A stretch of 64,000 nucleotides of DNA from Actinomadura rupiterrae (GCF_024172125.1 NZ_JAMZEA010000011.1:124001-188000); one strand, 5' to 3'; positions 1 to 9,433 are shown, numbered from the stretch's first letter. Notes: generated by a model from the sequence alone, not told the origin. Numbers and translations are program-made.

Positions 1-808
1 GGCGGAGGGTCTGGGCGATCGAGCCCTGGTCGGCGCGCGGTGCCGACCCGACCAGGATGCGCGCCTCGGCGAGGTTCTCGCGGGCGGTGCGTTCGATCGA
101 GAGCAGTTGCTGGGAACTGCGCGCGGTGTCGGCGTCGATGCCGGCGCGGGCGGCCTCGGCAAGGACGATGATGGACGCGAAGCCCTGGGCGAGGGTGTCA
201 TGGATCTCCCGCGCGAGCCGTTCGCGTTCCCGGGCGGCGCCTTCGCGGCGGTGCGCGTCGACGAGCTGGCGCTGGGTCTCCTCCAGCTCGGTGCTCAGGG
301 CGCGGGCCCGCTCGTCGCTCTGCCGGATGTACCAGTGCATCAGCAGCCCGACCAGGACACCCGCGACGTAACCGATACAGGTGAACACGGCGTTGCCGTT
401 GCCGAACCCGTCGCCGGCGGCCCCGCCCAGCAGGGTGGCCGCCGCCGCGGCACCGCTCAGGGCGATCGCGAGCCGCGCGCTCCCGGCGAGGATCCAGAAC
501 AGCGGCAGGGAGATGATGAACATCGCCGCGCCGCCCTTGAGCGCGTACGACTGCGCGCCCAGGCCGGCCGCGAGCACGACGAGGAACACCCGCGGCCCCA
601 GGACGGGGTTCCGGGGAAGCCACCGGACGATCACGTAGCAGATTCCGAGCGCGGCCAGCAGCGCCAGCGTCCACGACCGCGTGGCGGCCGAACGGTCGGC
701 CACCCCGATGGCGGGCGGAACCAGGCCGAAGACGAGCCACAGAACCGAGTACCCGAGGTGCAGCCTGCCCAGTTGGGGGCGGTCGGTCGGCCGCGGCGCC
801 GGAATCAT
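1..808 (-). CDS. NarL-family sensor histidine kinase, 3' end outside window
   Basis: Partial gene: the ATG is at 808 and the ATPase end lies beyond base 1. The readable part starts MIPAPRPTDRPQ, has about four or five hydrophobic helices (for example around ILAGSARLAIALSGAAAAA), then a HisKA_3 dimerisation/phosphoacceptor region with REIHDTLAQGF, where the His is the expected autophosphorylation site. This arrangement is typical of two-component kinases that pair with a LuxR-type response regulator, which would lie off the window. It starts 5 bp after the stop of the upstream MMPL gene, so the two are probably co-transcribed and the kinase may sense something handled by that exporter (inference). 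Confidence 0.88.
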   Translation of the reverse strand, partial: MIPAPRPTDRPQLGRLHLGYSVLWLVFGLVPPAIGVADRSAATRSWTLALLAALGICYVIVRWLPRNPVLGPRVFLVVLAAGLGAQSYALKGGAAMFIISLPLFWILAGSARLAIALSGAAAAATLLGGAAGDGFGNGNAVFTCIGYVAGVLVGLLMHWYIRQSDERARALSTELEETQRQLVDAHRREGAARERERLAREIHDTLAQGFASIIVLAEAARAGIDADTARSSQQLLSIERTARENLAEARILVGSAPRADQGSIAQTLR

Positions 809-813
809 GCCGA

Positions 814-3087
814 TCAGCCTACTTTCGCCGGCGGACGGCCGGTCCCCGCCTCACCCTGCGTCCGGCGCGTGCCTCCCTGCGTGCGGTGCGTGCCGTCCTG
901 CGTCCGGTGCGTGCCGCCCTGCGTCCGGCGCATGCTTCGGGACGGCCACCAGACGGCGTCCCCGAGCAGCAGCATCAACGCGGGAAGGATCACCACGCGG
1001 ATGACGAACGCGTCCAGCAGCACCGCCGCCGCCAGGCTGAACCCCATCTGCTTCATCTCCATGATGTGCAGCGGCACGAAGCTGGCGAAGACCGTCACCA
1101 TCACGAAGGCCGCGCTGGTCACCACCCCGGCCGAGCCGCCGATGCCGTCCAGGACGGCCTGCCGGGCGGGCACGCCGCGCGCCGCCGCCTCCCTGATCCG
1201 GCTGATCACGAACACCTGGTAGTCCATCGACAGGCCGAACAGGATCACGAACAGCAGCAGCGGGACGCGGGAGCCGACCGAGCCGGTGGAGTGGAAGGCG
1301 AGCGGCCCCTCCGCCCAGCGCCCCTGGAACACCAGCACCAGCAAGCCGAGCGACGCGCCCGCCGACAGCAGGTTGAGCAGCATGCCGACCAGGCCGAGCA
1401 CCACCGAGCGGAACGCCCAGACCGTCATCGCGAACGTCGCCGCCAGCAGCGCGCCGATGATGAGCGGCAGCTTCCGCTTCTGGTGCTCCGGGTAGTCGGC
1501 GTAGCGGGCCACATCCCCGGTCACCGCGGCCTCGACGCCGGGCAGCCTGCCGACGGTGTCCGGCAGGAGCCGCTTCCGGACGGTCTCCAGGGAGCGCAGG
1601 GCGGCCTTGTCGCTCACGTAGTGCGGCACCGCCAGCTCCAGCAGGCTCACCCGTCCGTCCGGCGAGGTGCGGAGTCGCGCCGTCCCGGCCATGTCCGGGT
1701 CGGACTCGGCCCGCGCGGCGAGATCGCGGAGCGCTGCGGTCACCTCGTCCCTCCTGCCGGCATCGGCGCGGACGACGATCCGGTTCGTGGCCTTCAGCTC
1801 GGGGAACGCCCGGTTCAGCCGGTCGAAGGCCTGCATCGCGGGCAGGCTCCGGGGGTAGGTCTCCGGGCCCATGTCGGTCAGGTTGAGACCGAGCAGCGGC
1901 GCGGCCAGCGCGAGCATGGCGACGACCCCGGCGGCGAGCGTGGCGACGGGATGCCGGCCCGTGGCGCGCAGCAGGGCGGAGGTGACCGGCCCGCCACCGG
2001 ACGCGGTCCGCCGCGTCCGCGCCGTCCAGGCGAACCTGGTCGGACGGTCGCCACGGCGCGCGCGGCGGCGCTCGGCCCGGGCGCCGAGCTTGGCCAGCAG
2101 CGCGGGCAGGACGGTCATCGAGCTGGCGACCGCGACCAGGGTGACGACGATCGCGGCGGTGGCGATGGAGGAGAAGATGACGTCGTCGGCCAGGTACAGC
2201 GTCGCGCTGGACACCATGACCGCCAGCCCCGACACCAGCACCGCCCGGCCCGAGGTCGCCGCGGCCAGCTCCACGACCGCCCGCGGGCTCAGCGCGCCGT
2301 CCGCGCGGGCCCGCTCCTCGCGCTCGCGCTTGAGGTAGAACAGGGTGTAGTCGACGCCGACGGCCATCCCGATCAGCAGGATGATGTTGACGCCCACCCC
2401 GCTGTCGGGGAAGGCGTGCGAGGCGAGCAGCGACAGTCCGACGGCCGCGACGATCGAGGAGACCGCCAGCAGCAGCGGCATCAGCGCCATCGCGACCGAC
2501 GCGAACACCAGCAGCATCGTGACCAGCGTGATCGGCAGCGCGATCAGCTCGGTCTTCGACAGGTCCCGGTCGCGCAGCCCGTCCACGGCCTTGCCGATGG
2601 ACGTGCCGCCGGTCTGCTCGATCCGCAGCCCGGGACGGGCCGCCTGGACCCGCGCGGTCTCGGCCCGCAGCGGGGCGAGGTGGTTCTCGGCGTCCAGCTC
2701 GGGGCCCTTCAGCGTCACGTCGACCCGGACCGCCGTCCGGTCGGCGGACCGGACCGGCGCCGAGACCGCGTCCACCTCGGGCAGCGCCTTCATCCGGTGG
2801 ACGACGTCCAGCGCGGCGGCGGCCGCCGCGTGCCGGTCGAGCGGCCCGCCGCCGGGCCGCGCGGTGATCAGCACCCGCTCCACCGCCCGCTGCTCAAGTC
2901 CGCCCGCGGCCGCCAGGGACTCCGCCCGCCCGGCCTCGCCTATGCGGAAGTCCTCCGACGTCGCGGCGTGCCCACCGACCGCCATGCCGACGCCGAGACA
3001 CAGCGCCACGAACAGGAACCATCCCGCGATCGCGCGCCAGGGATGCCCGGCACTCCATCGAGCCACCCGCAGGGGGAGTTTCGTCAT
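814..3087 (-). CDS. MMPL/RND-family transporter
   Basis: 757 aa, the usual size for actinobacterial MMPL proteins, which export lipids or hydrophobic compounds. One membrane helix (about residues 18-38) is followed by an extracellular loop, a block of five helices with GVDYTLFYLKREREE, a second loop, and a second helix block with GLSMDYQVFVISRIREAA; these duplicated GxxxDY motifs carry the conserved Asp of the proton relay. The C-terminus after the last helix is a low-complexity tail of 7-residue units (RRTQGGT-like) encoded by four 21-bp repeats at 853-936. The downstream histidine kinase begins 5 bp after the stop. The substrate is unknown. Confidence 0.92.
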   Translation of the reverse strand: MTKLPLRVARWSAGHPWRAIAGWFLFVALCLGVGMAVGGHAATSEDFRIGEAGRAESLAAAGGLEQRAVERVLITARPGGGPLDRHAAAAAALDVVHRMKALPEVDAVSAPVRSADRTAVRVDVTLKGPELDAENHLAPLRAETARVQAARPGLRIEQTGGTSIGKAVDGLRDRDLSKTELIALPITLVTMLLVFASVAMALMPLLLAVSSIVAAVGLSLLASHAFPDSGVGVNIILLIGMAVGVDYTLFYLKREREERARADGALSPRAVVELAAATSGRAVLVSGLAVMVSSATLYLADDVIFSSIATAAIVVTLVAVASSMTVLPALLAKLGARAERRRARRGDRPTRFAWTARTRRTASGGGPVTSALLRATGRHPVATLAAGVVAMLALAAPLLGLNLTDMGPETYPRSLPAMQAFDRLNRAFPELKATNRIVVRADAGRRDEVTAALRDLAARAESDPDMAGTARLRTSPDGRVSLLELAVPHYVSDKAALRSLETVRKRLLPDTVGRLPGVEAAVTGDVARYADYPEHQKRKLPLIIGALLAATFAMTVWAFRSVVLGLVGMLLNLLSAGASLGLLVLVFQGRWAEGPLAFHSTGSVGSRVPLLLFVILFGLSMDYQVFVISRIREAAARGVPARQAVLDGIGGSAGVVTSAAFVMVTVFASFVPLHIMEMKQMGFSLAAAVLLDAFVIRVVILPALMLLLGDAVWWPSRSMRRTQGGTHRTQDGTHRTQGGTRRTQGEAGTGRPPAKVG
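853..936 (-). repeat. Four 21-bp tandem repeats in the MMPL 3' end
   Basis: Four consecutive copies of a 21-bp unit (853-873, 874-894, 895-915, 916-936) with a few mismatches encode RRTQGGT, HRTQDGT, HRTQGGT and RRTQGEA-type heptads at the cytoplasmic C-terminus. The period is a multiple of three, so copy-number changes would not shift the frame. Confidence 0.85.
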
Positions 3088-3136
3088 GCCCCCAATGCTG
3101 TTGGCGGCGCGCCGGGCCCCGACAGGCTCGACCGGT

Positions 3137-3174
3137 TGAACCTCGTGTCCACCGACCGGTGGACACGAGGTTCA
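3137..3174. terminator. Long perfect inverted repeat between DUF1062 and MMPL genes
   Basis: Arms 3137-3154 and 3157-3174 pair perfectly over 18 bp around a 2-nt centre (CCGACCGG core). It begins 12 bp after the stop of the DUF1062 gene on the minus strand and about 50 bp upstream of the MMPL start. It has no T-tract. It fits a factor-poor terminator for DUF1062, but its symmetry and place upstream of the transporter also fit a regulator-binding palindrome. Confidence 0.6.
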
Positions 3175-3185
3175 GTGCAAGCCGG

Positions 3186-3740
3186 CTACGGGATCACGGT
3201 GAAGGTGAATCCGGTGCTGGTCGGACGGCGCAACGGGGTCTCGCACTTGATCCGGCGCAGCACCTGGCTCCTGCTGAGGCCGAGCCCCTGCGCGATGAGC
3301 CGTTCTGGACGCACCAGAACCGGGTCCGCGAAGGCGACCCCGATCTGGACCGGCCAGCCCTCGTCGATCCACGGCGACGCGGCGTCCAGCCGCCACGACC
3401 CGTCCCAGTCCAGCGCGCAGCGGTTGCGCTGGGCGAGCCGCGGGTCCAGCAGCGTGGACGCCACCAGGCCCGGGTCGTTGACGCGGTAGCCGCGAAGCGC
3501 GGCCGGATCGAAGGACCGCACCGGGGCGCGGTCGTGGACGGTGAGCTTGATCGTCCGGTTGCAGGACACGCAGCGGACGAGCAGCCACACGTCCAGCAGC
3601 TTGCCGTTGGCGTTGACGCGGAACCGGCCGTCACCGGTGGTCGCCGACCCCGAGCGGCAGTCCGGGCAGCGCACCGAGACCAGAGGCAGCCGGGTTCGCC
3701 GGACGACCCAGGGCAGCACGATATGAACATGTGAAGACAT
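3186..3740 (-). CDS. DUF1062 domain-containing protein
   Basis: 184 aa, matching my memory of the DUF1062 family (small cytoplasmic proteins of unknown function in Firmicutes and Actinobacteria). Two CxxC pairs, RCPDC near residue 24 and RCVSC near residue 57, look like a split zinc ribbon. The C-terminal part (RPERLIAQGLGLSRSQVLRRI) resembles a helix-turn-helix, so a nucleic-acid role is possible but unproven. The ATG at 3740 gives MSSHVHIVLPWVV. It stands alone, with a long palindrome just after its stop. Confidence 0.8.
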   Translation of the reverse strand: MSSHVHIVLPWVVRRTRLPLVSVRCPDCRSGSATTGDGRFRVNANGKLLDVWLLVRCVSCNRTIKLTVHDRAPVRSFDPAALRGYRVNDPGLVASTLLDPRLAQRNRCALDWDGSWRLDAASPWIDEGWPVQIGVAFADPVLVRPERLIAQGLGLSRSQVLRRIKCETPLRRPTSTGFTFTVIP

Positions 3741-3749
3741 GAGCCCTCA

Positions 3750-3870
3750 AGACCTGACACGAGGCCGTTTGTGCGCGGCCTCGAACGCTGGATGACCGGG
3801 TGCTCCAGGGCAGCCCGGCAGAACCGACGTGCGCGTCGGCTACAGGTGAGCGGAAAGACGTGTCAGGTCT
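3750..3870. repeat. Separated perfect 12-bp inverted repeat pair
   Basis: AGACCTGACACG at 3750-3761 is matched exactly by CGTGTCAGGTCT at 3859-3870, with 97 bp between. The left copy starts 10 bp upstream of the DUF1062 ATG. It could be two operator half-sites, the ends of a miniature insertion, or chance. No open reading frame is seen between the arms. Confidence 0.55.
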
Positions 3871-3993
3871 AAAGAGCAGGCGGGGTCACGCGGTTCTGTC
3901 CTCTGTCCTCACGGCGATGGGCTGCGCGCAACCTACGGCAATACGGCACGAACTCTCAACGTGATTTCCGCGGCCGCCGCGGGCGCCAAAGGG

Positions 3994-5204
3994 TCACCAA
4001 GTGACGGGGAGGGCGCGGGGCCGGCGGACGAAGCGGGTGAGGTGCCAGGGGATCTGGTCGGCGGGGACGGCGAGGTCCAGGTCGGGGAGGCGGCGGGTGA
4101 GGGTGGACAGGGCGACCTGGAGTTCCATCCGGGCCAGGGACGCGCCGACGCAGCGGTGCAGGCCGAAGCCGAAGGCGAGGTGGGGGTTGTCGGCGCGGGC
4201 GATCTCCAGGGTCTCGGGGTCGGGGAAGACCGAGCCGTCGCGGTTGGCGGCCGACAGCTCGACCAGCACCTGGTCGCCCGGGCGCATCTTGACGCCGCCG
4301 ACCTCGGTCTCCCGCAGGACGAAGCGGGGGAACGAGCCCTGGGCGATCAGCGGGACGTAGCGCAGGAGCTCCTCGACGGCCGAGGGGACCAGCTCGGGGC
4401 GGGCGGCGAGCTTCCGGTATCCCCGGTGCGCAGCAGCAGGAACACGAAGTTGGGGATCTGCGAGGCGGTGGTCTCGTGCCCGGCGGCCAGCAGGGTGCGG
4501 ATCAGGTTGACCATCTCGTCGCGGCTGAGCCGGTCGCCTTCGACGCGGGCGCGGACCAGGGCGCCGATGAGGTCGTCGGTGGGGTTCTGGACGCGCCGGT
4601 CGGCCTGGTCGGCCAGGTAGTCGTTCATCTCGTCGATGCTGGCCAGGACCTCGTCGGGGGACAGGCCGCCGGCGTCGATGAGGATGTCGGTCCAGGCGGT
4701 GAAGCGGGACCGGTCGGCGGTCGGGACGCCGAGCAGGTCGCAGATGACCTGGATCGGCAGCGCCAGCCCGAAGGACTCGAACAGGTCGGCGGGCGGGCCC
4801 TGCTCGACCATCGCGTCCACCAGGGCGTCGGCGATGCGCTCGGTGCTGGGCCGCAGCCGTTCGATCCGGCGGGGCGTGAAGGTGTGGAAGACGAAGCGCC
4901 GCACGCGGGTGTGGTCGGGCGGGTCGGTGCTCACCATCGTCTGGACGGTGATGTCGACCGGCGTGATGCGGGCGATGTCCTCGTCGGCGATGCCGGCGCG
5001 CCGCGGGTCGCGCCCGAAGGCGGGGCTGCTGAGCACGTGCCGGGCGTCGGCGTGCCGGGTGACCAGCCAGGCGGGGGCGCCGTAGGCCGGCTGGACCAGG
5101 ACGGGCGCCCGGTCGCCGCGGGCGTCGCCGAGCCGCGGGGACGGGCGCAGGGCGTGGTCGGTGGGGAAGGGGAAAGCGGGGAGTTCGGGCATGGCGGATC
5201 CCAT
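3994..5204 (-). pseudogene. Cytochrome P450, frameshifted
   Basis: The first two thirds and the last third of one bacterial class I P450 lie in different frames. The N-terminal frame (ATG at 5204 giving MGSAMPELP, or 5192) carries the I-helix LLAAGHETTAS and ends correctly at NFVFLLLRT. The other frame resumes at YRKLAARPELVPSAVEELLRY (ExxR motif) and holds the haem loop FGFGLHRCVGASLARME. The break is at about 4419-4425, beside a C4 run at 4421-4424; restoring one base would rejoin the frames into a protein of about 400 aa. The haem Cys and ExxR residues are intact, so this is either a recent inactivation or a sequencing error. No ferredoxin is adjacent. Confidence 0.85.
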
Positions 5205-5457
5205 CGGGGTCGTGCACGGCGGGTCGGCCCGGGACCGAGTCAAAGGCCAAAAGGACGAATCGCGCAATCCTGAACAAATCGCTCTGATCATCACGCTAGC
5301 CGCGCCGTACCGCCGCAACAAGGCAGGCTTCTCTAACCCGTCTTTCACCTCCTCCTACGCCTTTGCCGCGAACGCCTTTTCGATGCTGTCCGGAAATCGG
5401 GAGGACGCCGCGCGGCCGCTTCTGCCAGTCTGTCGAGCTGATCATTAAGGAGGTCCC

Positions 5458-7458
5458 ATGCCGGACGGCGAAACGACGATTCTCGGTGAGTTCAGCGCGC
5501 GCCTGCACAGCGGCGACATGGACGTGGTGACCGACGCCCTGCGCGACTACCAGCAGGCGCAGGCCGACACCCGGTGGGGCGTGGACAACCCGTACCGGCC
5601 GCTGGACAACGAGGTCCTGTTCGTCGCCCGCGACATCCTCGACCGTCCGCCCGCGCCCGCCCCCGCCCCCGCAGCCGACGACGAGGACGAGGACGAGGAC
5701 CGCGCCGACCCGGTCCCGTGGGCCCTCACCATGCTGTGGCACCTGGGCGAGGACGAGGACGCGGAACGGATCGCCGCCGTCCTGGAACGCGCCACCGACC
5801 CCGGCCTCCGCGAGGACGCGCTGTCCGCCGCGTCCACCGCACTCGCCGACGGCGAGGAGCCGAACCCGCGGCTGCTGGCGGCCGTCAGCGCCGTCGCCCT
5901 GGACGAGACGCTGGACGCCCGGGACCGCGAGCGCGCGATCAGCGCGCTGGGCGACGTCGACACCCCCGAGGCGGAGGCCCTGATCGTCGGCCTGACCGAG
6001 TCCGCCGACATCAGCGTCCAGGTCTCGGCCGCGCTGCAGCTCAGCTCGCCGCGCAAGGTCCGGGCGCACCGCGCGCGGCTCCGCCGGCTCGTCGACTCCT
6101 GGCCGCCGGACGCGAGCCCGTGGGCCGGTCACGTCCGCGACGCGCTCACCGGGTTCCACAGCACGTACTGGAAGGACGCCAACCTGGACGATCCGGACCT
6201 CCGGGCGGCGCACGACGAGCTGATGTTCCCGCTGAACGACGAGACCTGCCTGGAGGCGTTCGCCACGCTGCTGCGCAGCGACGACCCGGTGGCCATCGGC
6301 ATCGCGCTGGACCACTACGAGTCCTGGGAGGGCCTGCGCAAGACCCTGGACGACGGTGACCTTGCCGAGGCGCGCCTGCCCGAGGTGCTGGAGCGCGCCC
6401 GCGAGGTGCTGCGCCGCCGGATCTCCCCGGCCGAGGTGAGCGCCCTGAACATGATCGCCGCCCAGCACGCCGAAGCGTCCGACGCCGCCCTGGTCGTGGA
6501 CGTCCTGAGCCGAACCGACTCCGACACCGTCCGGCACGAGGCCCTGTGGGTGGCGCTCGGCGTCTTCGGCAAGTCCGAGACCCCGGATGCCGGACTCGTC
6601 GAAGCGGCCGGCGGGGTGCTCTTCGATCCGTCCGCCGGGCGGCATGCGAAGGAGACGGCGGTCCGCATCCTGGCGGACGGCCTCGGCGCGGCGGCCGATG
6701 AGTTCCTGCTGCGCGCGCTGCGCGAAGAGGAGCCGAAGGTGCAGGCGCACGCGGCCTTCTACCTGGTGCGCACCGGAGCGCTGGACCGCCACCGTCCCGT
6801 CCTCGAAGCCGCCGCGGACGCCTGGGAGGGACGCTCCGCGCACCGCCCCTGGGGCGAGGACCCGGCCGAGATGATCTTCGGTAAGCCGCACAGCGTCCAC
6901 TGGGCAGGCCACCGCCTCCCGGACCCGGACCTGCGCCAGGCCCACCGCCGCCTGCGCCGCCGCGAGATGGACGACTCCTACCACCAGGCCATGCGCACCC
7001 TGCTCAACAGCGGCGACGAGGCCGCCGTCGGCATCGCCCTGGACCACTGGTGGGACGCGGACGGCGCCGTCGCGCGTGGCGGTGAGGCCGCCCGCGAACC
7101 GGCGCGCGACCTCGTCCTGACCCGAGTCGGGGAGATCCTGCGCGGACCGGCGTCGCGTCCGGAACTGAGCCGCGAATACGGCCCCACCGCCAACCACCTC
7201 ACGGCCCTGTCAGCGCTCAAGGTCGCCGCCCCCGACGACCTCACCATCCTCGCCGATGCCCTGGACAACCCCGACGCCCCGCACCTCAACGTCCTCCTGG
7301 ACGCCTCCGAGGCCCTCCAGACCACCGGTCGAACCCAACCCCGACTTGCCCAAGCCCTGGAGCGTTTCGTCCAGAACGCCGACGCCGACGACGGCGACCA
7401 AGCCCTGGCCCGGCAGTTGCTGGAGGAGCTCAGCCCGGGCAGCGGACGTAGCCGATGA
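5458..7458 (+). CDS. HEAT-repeat-like protein of unknown function
   Basis: 666 aa. An ideal ribosome site (AAGGAGGT, 5449-5456 region) precedes the ATG. The sequence is acidic and helical, with repeated modules such as ALDETLDARDRERAISALGD and KETAVRILADGLG that look like HEAT or PBS-lyase-type alpha solenoids. A Pro-Ala stretch followed by an Asp/Glu run (DDEDEDED) sits near residues 60-82. Two segments, LDDPDLRAAHDELMFPLND and LPDPDLRQAHRRLRRREMDD, each followed by VAIGIALDH or AVGIALDH, suggest an internal duplication. There is no signal peptide or catalytic motif. A scaffold role is plausible. Its 3' end overlaps the convergent gene by 29 bp. Confidence 0.85.
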   Translation: MPDGETTILGEFSARLHSGDMDVVTDALRDYQQAQADTRWGVDNPYRPLDNEVLFVARDILDRPPAPAPAPAADDEDEDEDRADPVPWALTMLWHLGEDEDAERIAAVLERATDPGLREDALSAASTALADGEEPNPRLLAAVSAVALDETLDARDRERAISALGDVDTPEAEALIVGLTESADISVQVSAALQLSSPRKVRAHRARLRRLVDSWPPDASPWAGHVRDALTGFHSTYWKDANLDDPDLRAAHDELMFPLNDETCLEAFATLLRSDDPVAIGIALDHYESWEGLRKTLDDGDLAEARLPEVLERAREVLRRRISPAEVSALNMIAAQHAEASDAALVVDVLSRTDSDTVRHEALWVALGVFGKSETPDAGLVEAAGGVLFDPSAGRHAKETAVRILADGLGAAADEFLLRALREEEPKVQAHAAFYLVRTGALDRHRPVLEAAADAWEGRSAHRPWGEDPAEMIFGKPHSVHWAGHRLPDPDLRQAHRRLRRREMDDSYHQAMRTLLNSGDEAAVGIALDHWWDADGAVARGGEAAREPARDLVLTRVGEILRGPASRPELSREYGPTANHLTALSALKVAAPDDLTILADALDNPDAPHLNVLLDASEALQTTGRTQPRLAQALERFVQNADADDGDQALARQLLEELSPGSGRSR

Positions 7459-8221
7459 CCTTGCCGTTGGAGTCGCGGATGGGGCACCAGCCGCGGTTGG
7501 TGGTGGGCTGCGGGCGGTGGGTGTGCGGCGGGGTGTAGGCCGGACGCGGTTGCCGGGGGTGCGGACGGGTCGGGGGCGGGCTGTCCTCGGTGTCGTCCTT
7601 GGACGGCGAGGGGGACGCGCTCGACGGTGACGCCGAAGGACGCGCGGGGGACGGCGAGGACGGGGTGGGCGCGGGCACGGTGACCGTGGTGGTGACGGTG
7701 ACCTGGGTCGGCGTGGGCGCGGCGGACACGTCGGACTGCTGGGCCAGGATCAGCCAGGCCGCCAGCCCGCAGGCCGCCGCGCCGGTCGCGGTGCCGACGG
7801 CCAGGCCGACCGTGCGGGAGCGGCGGTGCCGCGGACGGCTCGGCACGCGCCACGGCTCGTCCGGCGGGAGCAGCGGCGGGACGGTGACCAGCGCGGCCTG
7901 GTTGACGCCCGGTGCCGGCGCGGTCTGCATGAGTCCGGGGACCTCGGTGTCGGCGGGCGGCAGGTTCGTCCACCATTCCTCGGCCGGGTCGGCGTCCTGC
8001 GCCCAGAACTCGGCGTTGGGGTCGGCGGGGACCAGGACGTCGCGGTGCAGGTCGGGGCCGGCCGGGCCGACCACGCCGCGCGCCTCCAGCGCCTGCAGCA
8101 CGCGTTCGGCGTCGGTTCCGGACAGCCCGAAGCGCCATTGCAGCATCGACCGCGAGGTGAAGCGCGCCGTGACCACCTCGCGCTGGATGCGGTCGACCAG
8201 CGCCGCGTCGATCTCGTTCAT
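7430..8221 (-). CDS. Membrane protein with FtsK-gamma-like winged helix
   Basis: 263 aa. Residues about 5-55 (VTARFTSRSMLQWRFGLSGTDAERVLQALEARGVVGPAG) resemble the FtsK/SpoIIIE gamma winged helix that reads polar DNA sequences. A single membrane segment follows (about residues 140-160, GTATGAAACGLAAWLILA), then a long Pro/Ser/Thr-rich stretch that should be outside, ending in GWCPIRDSNGKVIGYVRCPG with two Cys. No motor domain is present. The inside DNA-binding and outside wall-like layout suggests a membrane-anchored sensor or tether (inference). The start shares 4 bp with the stop of the secreted-protein gene upstream, so the two are translationally coupled. Confidence 0.8.
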   Translation of the reverse strand: MNEIDAALVDRIQREVVTARFTSRSMLQWRFGLSGTDAERVLQALEARGVVGPAGPDLHRDVLVPADPNAEFWAQDADPAEEWWTNLPPADTEVPGLMQTAPAPGVNQAALVTVPPLLPPDEPWRVPSRPRHRRSRTVGLAVGTATGAAACGLAAWLILAQQSDVSAAPTPTQVTVTTTVTVPAPTPSSPSPARPSASPSSASPSPSKDDTEDSPPPTRPHPRQPRPAYTPPHTHRPQPTTNRGWCPIRDSNGKVIGYVRCPG

Positions 8222-9237
8222 CGGCGGACCTTGACCGCGCGCCAGGAGGTGACCGACCGGAGGAAGTTCTCGTCACCCGGCCAGTAGGTCTCGAACCGCG
8301 CGGAGGTCAACGGCCGGTACTTGAAGGCGTAGGTGCCCGCCTTACCGGTTTTGACGGTGCCCAGCAGGCGCACCTTGGAGCCGGAGGTCCGGATGTAGAT
8401 CCGCACCCAGCGTCCGGCCAGCGGATGCGCCTTCCCGGTGGCGTCGACCTGCTGCAGCGTCCCGCTCAGGGTGAGGGTGCTGCCGCGGCGGACGGGCGAC
8501 GGCTTGGCCGACAGCCCCACCCGCGTGCGGAAGCGGCCGTCGACATAGGCCACGCCGCTGGTCGCCGACAGGTTGTCGCTGGCGGCGGGCAGGACGGTCG
8601 CCCAGTAGCCGTCGGCCATCACCCGGGGACGGAAGACGAAACCGCCCGAGCCGTTGGTGGTGGTGTTGGCCGTCCAATGCCACGTCTTGCCGTCCTTGGC
8701 CCAGTAGAGGCCGACGGTCGCGCCCGCCAGCGGCCCGGTCGCCGTCGCGCCGCGCCGGGTCACCCGTCCCTGGACGGTGATGGTGGTGCCCAGCCCCGCG
8801 ACGCGCGGACCGGCCATGTACCCGGTGATCGCGGTCTGGTAGTGCAGCGCGTACCAGGCGGTGTGCGTGGCCGAGGCGCCGTAGCCGTCGCCGCTGGCGG
8901 GCTGGTAGCGGGCGCTCCAGTATCCGGACAGCGGCGCCCGGACGGTCCGGGTGTAGGTGCCGTCCGCGTTGCTGATCACGGTGCCGAGGTAGGCGCGCTC
9001 GCGGCCCTGGGCGTCGGTGACCGCCAGCCGGACGGGCTGGGCGCCGAGGCCGGTCCAGCTCGTCCCGGCGCGCCGTTCGAGCTTGCCGACCAGCACCACC
9101 TCGTCGCCGACCAGCGCCGGGGCCGGGTTGGTCCACAGCGACACCCGGGTGGCCTGGACCGCGGCCGACGCCGGCGCGATCCCGGCGCCCCCGACCGTCA
9201 CCACCGCGCCCGCGACCACGACGACAACCCTGCGCAC
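8218..9237 (-). CDS. Secreted protein with Ig-like beta-sandwich repeats
   Basis: About 339 aa from a GTG at 9237, chosen because GGGAGG lies 8 bp upstream and the product then starts directly with a signal peptide (VRRVVVVVAGAVVTVGG, predicted cleavage near ASA-AVQ). An in-frame start at 9267 is possible. The mature part has about three related domains with phrases such as VGDEVVLVGKLERR, LGTTITVQGRVTRR and RRGSTLTLSGTLQQ, the pattern of bacterial Ig-like/MSCRAMM-type beta sandwiches. No catalytic motif is seen. It is in an operon with the FtsK-gamma-like membrane protein (4-bp overlap at 8218-8221), so the pair may work together at the envelope. Confidence 0.8.
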   Translation of the reverse strand: MRRVVVVVAGAVVTVGGAGIAPASAAVQATRVSLWTNPAPALVGDEVVLVGKLERRAGTSWTGLGAQPVRLAVTDAQGRERAYLGTVISNADGTYTRTVRAPLSGYWSARYQPASGDGYGASATHTAWYALHYQTAITGYMAGPRVAGLGTTITVQGRVTRRGATATGPLAGATVGLYWAKDGKTWHWTANTTTNGSGGFVFRPRVMADGYWATVLPAASDNLSATSGVAYVDGRFRTRVGLSAKPSPVRRGSTLTLSGTLQQVDATGKAHPLAGRWVRIYIRTSGSKVRLLGTVKTGKAGTYAFKYRPLTSARFETYWPGDENFLRSVTSWRAVKVRR

Positions 9238-9433
9238 GATCGAGCCTCCCGAGACACCAGCGGCCACCCCGCGTCACGGGGCCGACACCCGCCACTGTGA
9301 CGCCTGAGCCGGATGTCCAGCCATGTGCCCCGCTGGCCGGAACCGGCCGCCGCCGACTTCACCGCGGCCTTGACCAGAGAGCCCGGGCCCGTGTCGATAC
9401 ACTCGCCCGGATCGAAGGGAGAAATGGGGGCAA

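Noticed and set aside
886..3489. 867-codon open frame on the plus strand
   Set aside because: It is antisense to the MMPL gene, rich in Arg/Gln/His, and has no ribosome site; it is an artefact of high GC.
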